Below, piece after piece: positions 27,933 to 37,663 of a stretch of 64,000 nucleotides of DNA (its first letter is position 1; the number at the start of each line of letters is the position of its first letter). The DNA lies in contig NZ_JBHULM010000011.1 of assembly GCF_042684485.1 (NCBI RefSeq), forward strand, positions 496,001 through 560,000. Direction: 5' to 3'. Below the pieces are notes generated by a model. It made no database searches. It was given only the letters and a program-made list of their open reading frames with translations, and was not told where the DNA came from. The position numbers and the translations under genes were made by a program. The DNA comes from Oceanihabitans gracilariae (GTDB lineage: Bacteria > Bacteroidota > Bacteroidia > Flavobacteriales > Flavobacteriaceae).

Positions 27933-29309
27933 TTAATAATGGAAATGTTCGCTTTCTTTTACAAAAGGATTTCGTTTTGCTAGTAATGGTGCTTTTGTTA
28001 AAGCAGTAAATACTACGTATATGAATAGACCTGCAAATAAGCTTAATGCTCCAAGTTCAGGAATACCAATAAACCATCTATCACCTACAGTTGCTGGCAT
28101 AATCATGTTGAAGACATCTATATAGTGACCTATTAAGATAACCACACCTGCCATAACAACAAACCAAGGAATACGTTTATAATCGCTATTCATTAATACT
28201 AAGAATGGGAATACTAAGTTTAGTACTAACATACCAAAGAAAGGTAATGTATAGTCGTTAATTCTAGTCACAAAGTATGTTACCTCTTCCGGAATATTTG
28301 CATACCAAATTAACATGAATTGAGAGAACCATAAGTAAGCCCAGAAAATACTAAATCCAAACATAAATTTAGCTAAATCATGTAAATGACTATCATTTAC
28401 TAACTCTAAGTAACCTCTAGATTTTAAGTATAAAGAAATAAATGCTATTACAGTAATACCGCAAACCATCATTCCTGCTAATACATACCATCCAAATAAT
28501 GTTGAGAACCAGTGAGGATCAACACTCATAATCCAGTCCCAAGACATCATAGATTCTGTGTATAAAAAGAATACTAAGAATGCTGCAGAAATACGAAAAG
28601 TCTTTTTAAAGTTTTTGTTATCTGATGCATTGTCTTGCGCTATAGAAAATTTACGAGAAAATTGTCTATATAATACCCAACCACCAATAAATATTAGACC
28701 TCTAATAATGAAGCCCCATACATTTAACCAGCCAGATTTACCTTGAATTAATTTATCATGAGCCACAACTTCTGGATCCATCCAAACAAAGATATTATTA
28801 TGTCCAATAAAGTGAGATGCCGCTGCAACACCTACCACTATTAAAGCACCTGGAAGCAAGTATGCTGTGATACCTTCCATTACTCTAAATAAAACAGGAG
28901 ACCAACCAGATTGAGAAGCCCATTGTACTGCATAAAATGCTAATACACCTAAAGCAATCATCATAAAAAAGAATGCTGCTACATATATTGCAGCCCAAGG
29001 TCTGTTAGCTATTTGATGTTGTACGTGTTCTACGTGTTTTTTATGTTCATCTACATGTGAACCTGCTTCTGCACCATGCGTATCATTTGCATGTGTATTT
29101 TCTGTTGCATGCGCATCATGTGCTTTTTCTGTTACTGCATGTGCAGTTTCTTCGCCATGACCACCACCATGATGAGCTTCTTCAGCTAATATGGTTTCAA
29201 CGTCTTCAAAAGATTTATGAGAGGTCATAAAACCATATCCAACTCCTAATAATCCTAAAATCATTAGTGCGATAGAAAATGTCTTTAATTTATTTGAGAA
29301 TGTGTACAT
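27933..29309 (-). CDS. actF: Alternative complex III subunit ActF (quinone-binding subunit)
   Basis: This 458-residue, about 10-helix membrane protein is the ActF (NrfD-related) subunit of alternative complex III, which oxidises menaquinol and passes electrons to cytochromes. Position between actE and coxII and helix content support this. Residues about 45-98 form a histidine-rich periplasmic linker with about 13 His, unusual for an integral quinone subunit. The C-terminus is FVKESEHFHY. ACIII and the oxidase probably form one supercomplex, as known in Flavobacterium. Confidence 0.93.
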   Translation of the reverse strand: MYTFSNKLKTFSIALMILGLLGVGYGFMTSHKSFEDVETILAEEAHHGGGHGEETAHAVTEKAHDAHATENTHANDTHGAEAGSHVDEHKKHVEHVQHQIANRPWAAIYVAAFFFMMIALGVLAFYAVQWASQSGWSPVLFRVMEGITAYLLPGALIVVGVAAASHFIGHNNIFVWMDPEVVAHDKLIQGKSGWLNVWGFIIRGLIFIGGWVLYRQFSRKFSIAQDNASDNKNFKKTFRISAAFLVFFLYTESMMSWDWIMSVDPHWFSTLFGWYVLAGMMVCGITVIAFISLYLKSRGYLELVNDSHLHDLAKFMFGFSIFWAYLWFSQFMLIWYANIPEEVTYFVTRINDYTLPFFGMLVLNLVFPFLVLMNSDYKRIPWFVVMAGVVILIGHYIDVFNMIMPATVGDRWFIGIPELGALSLFAGLFIYVVFTALTKAPLLAKRNPFVKESEHFHY

Positions 29310-29334
29310 ATCTATATATAAACTTTATCTAATC

Positions 29335-29892
29335 TTATTTTTCTAAATCTGCTTTCAATTGTAAAACATAAGCAACAACTTGCCAACGTTCTTGTTCGTT
29401 TAATTGGTTAGCATAAGAACCCATTGCATTTTTACCATAATAAATAGTATGGTAAATACTACCTGCATTAATTGCTCTACCAGCATCATCATAACTAGGT
29501 ATACCAAGTATTTTTTCACGTTTTACTAAGTTACCTTGTCCGTTACCTTTATTACCATGGCAAATACCACAATAAATTTCGTATAACTCTTTCGCTTTTG
29601 CTTCATCATATTGATCGGCATTTAAAGGGCTAAGTAAATTTGCTTTAGCGTCTTCATAACCAGCTGTAGAATTTTCATATTCAAAAGGAGTAAATCCTCT
29701 TGGTACAGTTCCTTCTGCTGGTAATTGTGCTTCTACACCATTTGCAAAAGCAGTAGATTCTCCATATGCTTCATAAGGTACAGGTTCATACATGTTAGGC
29801 ATGAATTGATAGTTAGGTCTAGAATCTTTTTTACAAGATACTATGGAACTTACTACAAGTACGAATACAAATATTTTTATTAAATGCTTCAT
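29335..29892 (-). CDS. actE: Alternative complex III subunit ActE (monoheme cytochrome c lipoprotein)
   Basis: The product is a monoheme c-type cytochrome anchored as a lipoprotein: signal peptide with SSIVSCKK and a heme site CGICHG near two-thirds of the sequence. A later Met in YYGKNAMGSYANQL is the likely distal ligand. I start at the ATG at 29890-29892, whose A overlaps the region of the actD stop (TAATATG). An upstream TTG/ATG extension to 29916 would precede the signal peptide. It transfers electrons from the complex to oxidase. Confidence 0.93.
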   Translation of the reverse strand: MKHLIKIFVFVLVVSSIVSCKKDSRPNYQFMPNMYEPVPYEAYGESTAFANGVEAQLPAEGTVPRGFTPFEYENSTAGYEDAKANLLSPLNADQYDEAKAKELYEIYCGICHGNKGNGQGNLVKREKILGIPSYDDAGRAINAGSIYHTIYYGKNAMGSYANQLNEQERWQVVAYVLQLKADLEK

Positions 29893-29893
29893 A

Positions 29894-30430
29894 TTAATGT
29901 TCATCTTCTTTATCAATAATATTTAGTTCTACAGCACCTGTTTTTTCTAACAGAGTCGTTAATTCTTTTTCATTACCATGAATGGCAATTTCCATTAAGA
30001 AATGATCATCTGTTGTTCTTGGATCTGGATTTTCAGCGTTTTTAAATGGCCACATTTTACTACGTAAGTAAAAAGTAATTACCATTAAGTGTGCTGCAAA
30101 GAATACCGTTAACTCAAACATAATAGGTACAAATGCTGGCATGTTTTCGATATAACTAAAACTTGGTTTACCACCAATGTTTTGAGGCCAATCTTCAATC
30201 ATAATAAAATTCATCATTACAATTGCTACCGTTAAACCTACACATCCATATAAAAAAGATGTTATTGCTATTCTAGTTGGCGCTAAACCCATTGCCTTGT
30301 CTAGTCCGTGAACTGGAAAAGGTGTATATATTTCTTCAATGTGATGCTTTTCGGCTTTAACCGCTTTTACAGCATTCATTAACACATCGTCGTCTGTATA
30401 AATAGCGTGAATTACTTTTGAAGCTTCCAT
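29894..30430 (-). CDS. actD: Alternative complex III subunit ActD (DUF3341)
   Basis: This 178-residue protein has a soluble N-terminal part (VIHAIYTDDDVLMNAV...IEEIYTPFPVHG) typical of DUF3341 and two transmembrane helices, about residues 60-82 and 100-122. It is a structural subunit without metal centres. It lies 10 bases after actC and touches actE, in the standard act gene order. Confidence 0.95.
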   Translation of the reverse strand: MEASKVIHAIYTDDDVLMNAVKAVKAEKHHIEEIYTPFPVHGLDKAMGLAPTRIAITSFLYGCVGLTVAIVMMNFIMIEDWPQNIGGKPSFSYIENMPAFVPIMFELTVFFAAHLMVITFYLRSKMWPFKNAENPDPRTTDDHFLMEIAIHGNEKELTTLLEKTGAVELNIIDKEDEH

Positions 30431-30439
30431 ATGCTACTT

Positions 30440-32185
30440 TTAGTTTATTAGTTTTTTAGCTTGTCCTGCCCAATCATCGCGTTCTGCTCTTCCTGGGAAT
30501 GATTCTGTAATAGAATCTAACAAATTATATTCAATGTTCGTCATCTTACTTACTTGTAAGAATGTATAAATTCCGATACTATTTAATACCTCTTCCATTT
30601 TAGGTCCAACGCCATTAATCTTTTTAAGATCATCTGGTGTTTGTGTATTAGGATCAAAAGTTCCGATAGATCCTAAAAGGTTATTAACGCTTTCAGAATT
30701 ATCTTTAGCAGGTGTTTCTTTTGTTGCTTCTACTTGTGGTTTAGAAGTAACTTTAGATTTACCTGAAGTTCTTTCGTCTGTACCTGTTCCTACTAAGCTA
30801 TCTCCTCTTTCTCTAATTTTCTTGTAACGTTCACCTGAAGATTTTAAAATAGTTTTAACCTCTGCTTGTGCAATTACTGGGAAAGTTCTAGAGTATAATA
30901 AGAATAATACAAAGAAGAAACCAATAGTACCTATAAATATTCCTATATCTACAAATGTAGGAGAGAACATTGTCCATGATGATGGTAAGTAATCTCTGTG
31001 TAATGATGTTACAATAATTACAAAACGCTCAAACCACATTCCTATATTTACAATAATAGAGATAAAGAAAGAGAACATGATACTTGTTCTAAGTTTCTTA
31101 AACCACATGAATTGTGGAGAGAATACGTTACAAGTCATCATTGCCCAATATGCCCACCAGTAAGGTCCAGTTGCTCTATTTAAGAATGCAAATTGTTCAT
31201 ATTCTACACCTGAATACCAAGCAATAAATAACTCTGTTATATATGCTACACCTACTATAGAACCTGTAATCATGATTACAATGTTCATTAATTCGATGTG
31301 TTGTAATGTGATATAGTCTTCTAAGTTACACACTTTTCTCATAATAATAAGTAGTGTGTTTACCATTGCAAATCCTGAGAATACTGCTCCTGCAACGAAG
31401 TATGGAGGGAATATTGTTGTATGCCAACCAGGAATAACTGATGTTGCGAAGTCAAAAGATACAATAGTATGTACAGAAAGTACTAAAGGTGTTGCTAAAC
31501 CAGCAAGTACTAAAGATACTTCTTCAAAACGTTGCCAATCTTTTGCTCTACCAGACCAACCAAAACTTAGTAAAGAATAAATTTTCTTTTGGAATGGTTT
31601 AACTGCTCTATCTCTAATCATTGCAAAATCTGGTAATAAACCTGTCCACCAGAAAACTAATGATACAGATAAATACGTAGAGATTGCAAATACATCCCAA
31701 AGTAATGGTGAGTTAAAGTTTACCCAAAGAGAACCAAATTGATTTGGTATTGGTAATACCCAATATCCTAACCAAGGTCTTCCCATGTGTATAATTGGAA
31801 ATAAACCTGCTTGAACTACAGAGAAAATTGTCATTGCTTCTGCAGAACGGTTAATTGCCATTCTCCATTTTTGACGGAATAGTAAAAGTACTGCAGAAAT
31901 TAATGTTCCTGCGTGACCAATTCCTACCCACCAAACAAAGTTAGTAATATCCCAAGCCCAACCAACGGTCTTGTTTAAACCCCAAGTACCAATACCTGTA
32001 GATACTGTGTAAAGTATACATCCTATTCCCCAAAGAAAAGCTACTAATGCAATTGAAAATACTATCCACCATTGCTTATTTGCCTTACCTTCAATAGGCT
32101 TTGCCACATCCACAGTAACATCGTGGTATGATTTTTCACCTGTAACTAAAGGTCTTCTAATAGGTGCTTCGTAATGAGACGCCAT
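30440..32185 (-). CDS. actC: ActC quinol-oxidising subunit fused to a C-terminal helix-hairpin-helix domain
   Basis: The first roughly 450 residues form an NrfD/PsrC membrane protein with about ten helices (IGHAGTLISAVLLLFR, HMGRPWLGYWVLP), the ActC subunit that binds menaquinol next to ActB. After a charged, low-complexity linker (about residues 455-517) the last 64 residues (518-581) contain a helix-hairpin-helix-like motif, LKKINGVGPKMEEVLNSIGI, as seen in DNA-binding or adaptor domains. That module is not needed for quinol oxidation and is absent from the model ActC I know. It faces the cytoplasm if topology is conventional. There is no frameshift at the junction. Confidence 0.94.
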   Translation of the reverse strand: MASHYEAPIRRPLVTGEKSYHDVTVDVAKPIEGKANKQWWIVFSIALVAFLWGIGCILYTVSTGIGTWGLNKTVGWAWDITNFVWWVGIGHAGTLISAVLLLFRQKWRMAINRSAEAMTIFSVVQAGLFPIIHMGRPWLGYWVLPIPNQFGSLWVNFNSPLLWDVFAISTYLSVSLVFWWTGLLPDFAMIRDRAVKPFQKKIYSLLSFGWSGRAKDWQRFEEVSLVLAGLATPLVLSVHTIVSFDFATSVIPGWHTTIFPPYFVAGAVFSGFAMVNTLLIIMRKVCNLEDYITLQHIELMNIVIMITGSIVGVAYITELFIAWYSGVEYEQFAFLNRATGPYWWAYWAMMTCNVFSPQFMWFKKLRTSIMFSFFISIIVNIGMWFERFVIIVTSLHRDYLPSSWTMFSPTFVDIGIFIGTIGFFFVLFLLYSRTFPVIAQAEVKTILKSSGERYKKIRERGDSLVGTGTDERTSGKSKVTSKPQVEATKETPAKDNSESVNNLLGSIGTFDPNTQTPDDLKKINGVGPKMEEVLNSIGIYTFLQVSKMTNIEYNLLDSITESFPGRAERDDWAGQAKKLIN

Positions 32186-32215
32186 AATGCTTTATAATTG
32201 TTTCTTAATTAATTT

Positions 32216-35200
32216 TTATGCTTCTGTTGTATTTCTCACTTTTGTTTGATATTGTACATTAGGCTTTGTCCCAACGTGCTCTAACAAGTGATACATACGG
32301 TTATCTTCTAAAAGTTTTGCAACTTTAGATTCTTTATCGTTAATATCTCCAAATACCATTGCTCCACTACTACAAGCTGCAGAACAAGCGGTTTGGAATT
32401 CACCATCTTTAATTACACGACCATCACGTTTTGCATCTAAAATGGTTTTTTGTGTTTTTTGCATACACATAGAACATTTTTCCATAACACCACGAGAACG
32501 AACTACAACATCTGGATTTAATACCATACGTCCTAAATCATCATTCATGTGATAGTCAAACTCGTCATTTTCGTTATACAAGAACCAGTTGAAACGACGT
32601 ACTTTATACGGACAGTTGTTAGCACAATATCTTGTACCTACACAACGGTTATATGCCATATGGTTTTGACCTTGACGACCATGAGAGGTTGCAGCTACTG
32701 GACAAACCGTTTCACAAGGTGCGTGATTACAGTGTTGACACATTACTGGTTGAAAAGCAACTTGTGGATTCTCAGAAGCTTGTTCTAATTCTCCAAACTC
32801 ACTTAATGAACTACTTAAACCAGAAATATTATCTTTCTTTTCATTATCTCCAGCAAAAGATTCTTCTGAAGAATAATATCTATCAATACGTAACCAGTGC
32901 ATATCACGACTACGTCTTATTTCTTCTTTACCTACAACAGGAACGTTGTTTTCAGCGTGACATGCTATTACACATGCTCCACAACCTGTACAAGCATTTA
33001 AGTCTATAGATAAGTTAAAGTGATGTCCGATAGAACGATCAAACTCATCCCAAAGATCTGCATCTTTAGAAGTTACTGGAATTTCTTCATGGTTGTAAGA
33101 AACTACAGGTATTGCGTTATAGTGTGATTTATCTTTAGTATTAAAGATTTCTAAAGTTGTTTCTTTAATAATATCTCCACGTCCCATTAATGTGTTGTGT
33201 AATTGTACACAAGCAAATTCATGTTCACCAGGAACTACTTTTAAAGATACGTTGCTTTGTACCTTATTAAAGTCTTGGTAAAAAGGGAATGCATTCTTAC
33301 CAGTTTGCATTTCTTCTTTTAAACCATTTTTACGACCAAAACCAAAAGACATTCCTAAAGATCCAACTGCTTGACCTGGTTGAATAATTACTGGAACTAC
33401 TTCCGTAGTACCATTAACGGTTAATTCAACTAAACTAGAGTTTAAACCACCTGTTGCAACATGCCAGTTTTTAACACCAAATTTCTCGGCATCTTTAGCA
33501 GACATTGTTAAGTAGTTATCCCAAGTTGTTCTAGTAATAGGATCTGGAAACTCTTGTAACCATGGGTTATTGGCCTGTTGACCATCTCCCATTCCGGTTT
33601 TAGTATATAAGGTTAATTCTAATTCTGATGTTTTTGCAGAAGCAGCTAAAGCTCTTGCTGCATCACCAGAAGGCATTACTGTTGTTTCTTCTGTTTCATC
33701 TAATTCAGAAACAGTATCTTCTACAGTTGTAGCAGCACCAACAAAAACACCATCATGTAATGCTTTGTTAAATGAACCACCATTAACTATACTTGTTTTC
33801 CAAGTTTGCTTGATATAGTCATGAAATGATTGCTCACTTCCTGTCCATTTTAATAAAGCATCTTGAAATTGTTTTGTATCAAATAAAGGACGAATAGTTG
33901 GTTGCGTTAAAGCAAAATGTCCTTTTTTAATTTCTACATCTCCCCAAGATTCTAAATAGTGAGGTGCAGCAGCAATATAAGTAGATGCAGATGCAGTTTC
34001 GTCAGCTTTCATTGAAAAGCAAACCGAAATTAAGTTTTCATTTTTTAATCCTTCAGCAAAATCTGAAGCATTTGGTAATGTATATAATGGATTTACACCA
34101 TTCATGATTAAAGCACCAACTTTACCTGCTTTCATATCAGCAACTAAAGCACTTACTGCTTTATCATTTCCTTGTCTTGTTAATATAGGAGAAGTAGTAT
34201 CAAAAGCTTTAGATTTTAAAGCTTCGTTTATTTCTAAAACTACTGTTTGTGCATTAACATCTTGTATACCTGTTACAACAACACCATTACTTCCCGCTTT
34301 TTTAAGTTGCGAAGCTGCTTGGCGAACTGCTTTATCTAATGCTTCTGGCAAATCTCCAGAAACCGAACCTCCTACTACATAAGAGTATAATTTAGCTAAA
34401 GCTATTTTTTGTTGAGTTGGTGTTAATGGAACACGCTTATCTGCATTTGCTCCTGTTAAAGACATATTAGATTCAAACTGAATATGGCGAGACATTTTTC
34501 CGTGATTTGGAATTTTGTTCTTAGCATATCCTGAATCAAATCCTCCTCCTTGCCAATCTCCTAAAAAGTCTGCGCCAACAGATACAACTGTCATTGCTTT
34601 AGAGAAATCATAATTTGCTAAAGCACGTTCTCCGTACTTTGCTTGGTAAGCATCTAATGCAGCCGATTCTGAAACAGCATCATAAACTACATGACGAACG
34701 TTACCGTATTTTTCTTTAAACTCTGAAATTAATTTTGAAGTTGACGGACTTGCAAAAGTTTGAGTTAATAACACAATGTCTTTACCAGAACCCTTAAGAG
34801 CTTCTAGTTTTTGCATCATTGTATTATCAAGTTCTGTCCATGAGATAGCTTCTTGGCCACGCATTGGACCTTGAACTCTTAAACTATCATACAATCCTAA
34901 AACCGAAGCATTAACTCTAGCATTAGCGCTACCGTTAGCAACTGCCATAGCGTTGTTTTCGATTTTAATAGGACGACCTTCGCGAGTTTTAACTAAAACA
35001 GATGCAAAATCAAATCCGTTTGCAATAGTAGTTGCATAGTAATTAGCAACACCAGGAATAATTTCTTCTGGCTGTACTACATAAGGAATTGATTTAATAA
35101 CTGGTCCTTCACAGGCAGCAAGTGATGCTGCAGCTGTACTAAAACCAACATACTTTAAGAAATCACGACGAGTAGTTGAAGAAGACTCTAATGCGTCTTT

Positions 35201-35323
35201 ATCTCCTAAAAATTCGTCTGTAGGAATTTCTTCTACAAATTCGTTTTGTTTTAGCGTCTCAACAATAGAGCTATTTTCGTTTAGCTCCTCAACACTTTTC
35301 CAGTATTTCTTGTTTGATGACAT
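32216..35323 (-). CDS. actB: Alternative complex III subunit ActB (Tat-variant molybdopterin-oxidoreductase-like, Fe-S protein)
   Basis: This 1035-residue protein has a Tat-variant signal (TTRRDFLKYVGFSTAAASLAAC, near residues 50-70), a molybdopterin-oxidoreductase-like first half that in ACIII lacks cofactor, and an iron-sulfur second half. Cluster motifs visible: CTGCGACVIACH, CQHCNHAPCETVC, GTRYCANNCPYKVRRF, CSMCMQ and later ACSAACSSGAM. These give three to four Fe-S clusters that conduct electrons from ActC/ActF quinol sites to ActA. It lies 30 bases upstream of actC. Confidence 0.96.
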   Translation of the reverse strand: MSSNKKYWKSVEELNENSSIVETLKQNEFVEEIPTDEFLGDKDALESSSTTRRDFLKYVGFSTAAASLAACEGPVIKSIPYVVQPEEIIPGVANYYATTIANGFDFASVLVKTREGRPIKIENNAMAVANGSANARVNASVLGLYDSLRVQGPMRGQEAISWTELDNTMMQKLEALKGSGKDIVLLTQTFASPSTSKLISEFKEKYGNVRHVVYDAVSESAALDAYQAKYGERALANYDFSKAMTVVSVGADFLGDWQGGGFDSGYAKNKIPNHGKMSRHIQFESNMSLTGANADKRVPLTPTQQKIALAKLYSYVVGGSVSGDLPEALDKAVRQAASQLKKAGSNGVVVTGIQDVNAQTVVLEINEALKSKAFDTTSPILTRQGNDKAVSALVADMKAGKVGALIMNGVNPLYTLPNASDFAEGLKNENLISVCFSMKADETASASTYIAAAPHYLESWGDVEIKKGHFALTQPTIRPLFDTKQFQDALLKWTGSEQSFHDYIKQTWKTSIVNGGSFNKALHDGVFVGAATTVEDTVSELDETEETTVMPSGDAARALAASAKTSELELTLYTKTGMGDGQQANNPWLQEFPDPITRTTWDNYLTMSAKDAEKFGVKNWHVATGGLNSSLVELTVNGTTEVVPVIIQPGQAVGSLGMSFGFGRKNGLKEEMQTGKNAFPFYQDFNKVQSNVSLKVVPGEHEFACVQLHNTLMGRGDIIKETTLEIFNTKDKSHYNAIPVVSYNHEEIPVTSKDADLWDEFDRSIGHHFNLSIDLNACTGCGACVIACHAENNVPVVGKEEIRRSRDMHWLRIDRYYSSEESFAGDNEKKDNISGLSSSLSEFGELEQASENPQVAFQPVMCQHCNHAPCETVCPVAATSHGRQGQNHMAYNRCVGTRYCANNCPYKVRRFNWFLYNENDEFDYHMNDDLGRMVLNPDVVVRSRGVMEKCSMCMQKTQKTILDAKRDGRVIKDGEFQTACSAACSSGAMVFGDINDKESKVAKLLEDNRMYHLLEHVGTKPNVQYQTKVRNTTEA

Positions 35324-35416
35324 ATTATATAATTGAATTACTTCTTATTAATTTTATTTAAAGTTTTAAATCCCTTTTAAGAGATTTCCACTTTCGTGGA
35401 AATGACTACTTCTAGT

Positions 35417-36712
35417 TTAGTAATGACATTTACCACATTCTAATCCACCCATTTGTGCAGCAGTTAACTGCTCAACACCATATTTTTTAGATAGCTCTTC
35501 GTGAATTTTAGTGTAGTACGCGTTATCTTTAACTTTAACGTTAGTCTCTCTGTGACAGTTAATACACCATCCCATTGTTAATGGAGCATGTTGTGATACA
35601 ATTTCCATTTCTTCTACTGGACCATGACATGTTTGACACTCTAATCCTGCAACAGTTACGTGTTGTGAGTGGTTAAAGTATGCAAAGTCTGGTAAGTTAT
35701 GAATACGCACCCATTTAACTGGTTGTGGTGTTCCTGAATATTTTTGATCTGCATCATTCCATCCTGCAGCAGCATATAGCTTTTGAATTTCACCATCATA
35801 AAACTCTTTAGTATATTCTGCAGAAGTTTCTCCTGTGTATTCGTATACTGATTTGTGACAGTTCATACAAACATTTAATGAAGGTATACCTGATGTTTTA
35901 CTAACTCTTGCAGAAGAGTGACAGTATTTACAATCGATACCATTATCACCTGCATGAATTTTATGCGAAAAATGAATTGGCTGTACTGGTTGATATCCTT
36001 GATCAACACCTACTTGTGATAAGTAGCCATAAACAAAATAAGCACTAGCTAATAATAAGAATATTACAGAAACCAATACTAAGAATTGGTTTTGAGCAAA
36101 CGCTTTCCATAACGGAACGCTTTTGTCTTCTGTTTCCACATCTACACCTTTAGCTTCAGCAAATTTACGTAAAGTCTTATTCACTAAAATTAAAGCAAAT
36201 GCTAACAAACCAAACAAGACAGCTAATGCTCCTAAAATTAATTTATTAGAAACACTATCACCACTTCCTGATGCTTGTGTTGCACCTACTTGCGTATTTA
36301 CAGCAGCAGCTGGCGCTTTAGGCTCTTCAGCTGTATAAGCTAAAATGTTATTAATATCTTCATCTGATAATTGTGGAAAAGCAGTCATTGCAGCTCCTCC
36401 ATACTCGTTGTACACCTTATTTGCATAAGCGTCTCCAGACTTAATTACTCCTGAACTATTACGTATCCAAGCATAAATCCAGTCTTTATCTAAACCTTCA
36501 TCGTCAGACAAACGTTGTTCTACTTTTCGTAAAGCAGGACCTGTCATTTTCTTGTCTAGCTTATGACAAGCTGCACAATTAGCATTAAATAAAGATTTAC
36601 CCTTAGCAGGATCGCCTTCTTGAGCAGAAAGCGTCATGGAGAATGTTAGTAAAAAAACTAAGCTTAAACGAAAGATTGTTGCACTTAACTTGCGGTGAAT
36701 CACCTGTTTCAT
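35417..36712 (-). CDS. actA: Alternative complex III subunit ActA (multiheme cytochrome c with N-terminal monoheme domain)
   Basis: Six CxxCH heme motifs are visible: CAACH in an N-terminal cytochrome c domain, then CKYCH, CMNCH, CQTCH, CINCH and CGKCH in the pentaheme cytochrome c3-like part. The N-terminal domain precedes one or two membrane segments (VLFGLLAFALILVN, ILVSVIFLLLASAYFVYG). I start at the ATG at 36712 (MKQVIHRKLS), because this gives a clean signal peptide ending near LSAQEGD; an ATG at 36757 (MKKPYQ) is possible. It is the first gene of the act-cox operon, with a -7 box at 36794-36801. Confidence 0.92.
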   Translation of the reverse strand: MKQVIHRKLSATIFRLSLVFLLTFSMTLSAQEGDPAKGKSLFNANCAACHKLDKKMTGPALRKVEQRLSDDEGLDKDWIYAWIRNSSGVIKSGDAYANKVYNEYGGAAMTAFPQLSDEDINNILAYTAEEPKAPAAAVNTQVGATQASGSGDSVSNKLILGALAVLFGLLAFALILVNKTLRKFAEAKGVDVETEDKSVPLWKAFAQNQFLVLVSVIFLLLASAYFVYGYLSQVGVDQGYQPVQPIHFSHKIHAGDNGIDCKYCHSSARVSKTSGIPSLNVCMNCHKSVYEYTGETSAEYTKEFYDGEIQKLYAAAGWNDADQKYSGTPQPVKWVRIHNLPDFAYFNHSQHVTVAGLECQTCHGPVEEMEIVSQHAPLTMGWCINCHRETNVKVKDNAYYTKIHEELSKKYGVEQLTAAQMGGLECGKCHY

Positions 36713-36793
36713 ATTATTGGTTGAATTAACTTCTAAACTTTGGTATGGTTTTTTCATTTACTAAAACAAAAAATACAGTTATAAAATCTCAAG

Positions 36794-36801
36794 CAAAAGT
36801 A
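36794..36801 (-). promoter_or_regulatory. Candidate -7 promoter box for the act-cox operon
   Basis: TACTTTTG matches TAnnTTTG, 37 bases before the 36757 ATG and 82 before 36712. No strong -33 TTG is visible. Confidence 0.45.
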
Positions 36802-36899
36802 ATATTAAAAGTCGATTTTAGAAATGTTAGCGAACTGTTAATTGCTAATTTAGAGAAATTCTAAATAAGAAAACACTTAACTATTTCGTTTATAACCTA

Positions 36900-36907
36900 T
36901 ACATTTG
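36900..36907 (+). promoter_or_regulatory. Candidate -7 promoter box for the SPOR protein gene
   Basis: TACATTTG matches TAnnTTTG and lies 19 bases before the ATG at 36926, leaving a leader of roughly 13 bases. The -33 element is poor. Confidence 0.5.
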
Positions 36908-36925
36908 CATTAAATATATTTGAAA

Positions 36926-37327
36926 ATGAAATTATTAAAAACAAAACAAGCGTTACTTATAACCATTATAACTTTAGTAATAACAACTGTTTGCAATGCA
37001 CAACAAGGCACTGTTAGTATACATCAAGATGAAGAAATCACTCGTTTATTAGAATTAAAAAAAGAAATTAATACTAATGAAGATGCTAGTGATAGATATA
37101 AAATACAAATATTTTCTGGCAGAAGAGGTGCTGCAGAAACACAACAAGATGATTTTAAAAATGCTTACGCACAATGGTCTAGTAAGTTAGTATATGAAAC
37201 ACCTAATTATAAGATTTGGGTTGGAAGTTTTAAAAGTAGATTAGAAGCAGATAAGGCTTTATTGGAAGTGAAAAAAAAGTTTCCGAATGCTTTTATTTTT
37301 AAACCTAAAATAAAAAAAGAACTTTAA
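36926..37327 (+). CDS. Secreted SPOR-domain protein
   Basis: This 133-residue protein has a signal peptide (MKLLKTKQALLITIITLVITTVCNAQQ) and a C-terminal SPOR domain of about 70 residues (YKIQIFSGRRG ... YKIWVGSFKSRLEADKALLEVKKKFP). SPOR domains bind septal, denuded glycan strands of peptidoglycan. I use the ATG at 36926 rather than a TTG at 36920. It is transcribed divergently from the act operon and ends at a strong terminator. Its role, perhaps in division or envelope remodelling, is inferred. Confidence 0.85.
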   Translation: MKLLKTKQALLITIITLVITTVCNAQQGTVSIHQDEEITRLLELKKEINTNEDASDRYKIQIFSGRRGAAETQQDDFKNAYAQWSSKLVYETPNYKIWVGSFKSRLEADKALLEVKKKFPNAFIFKPKIKKEL

Positions 37328-37337
37328 AATTAAATTT

Positions 37338-37364
37338 AAAAGCGACCAATGGTCGCTTTTTTTA
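37338..37364 (+). terminator. Intrinsic terminator, GCGACC stem
   Basis: Stem AAAAGCGACC/GGTCGCTTTT with a 3-base AAT loop, followed by T7. The same stem recurs at 39047-39073. Confidence 0.85.
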
Positions 37365-37626
37365 TGCCTGTATTTATATGAAAATAGCTTACTTCATGAA
37401 TGTTTAAACTTGCTATTTTTTATTACAAATATCCTGCTATTTTACTTAAAAAGTAAAACAGTATAGTTTATGTATTTTTTAAACTATAACATTTAAAAAA
37501 CACTTTTCTTTAGTTTCTTTAACGCTAGTAACAGTTTAAATTAAGGCTTAAAACTATACCAAAACACAAAAATAAAATCAATACATTTTACGCTACCTCT
37601 AATACATTTTAGGATTATATATTAAA

Positions 37627-37663
37627 AAAACACCTTCTGCTTATGAAAAGTAGAAGGTGTTTT
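37627..37663 (-). terminator. Intrinsic terminator of the T9SS cargo gene
   Basis: A 12-bp stem AAAACACCTTCT/AGAAGGTGTTTT, extended by further partly paired bases. On the minus strand it lies about 20 bases after the stop at 37685 and is followed by T-rich sequence. Confidence 0.8.

Noticed and set aside
32549..33009. Plus-strand frames inside actB
   Set aside because: They lie in the reverse of the Fe-S cluster region of actB and have no homology-like features.
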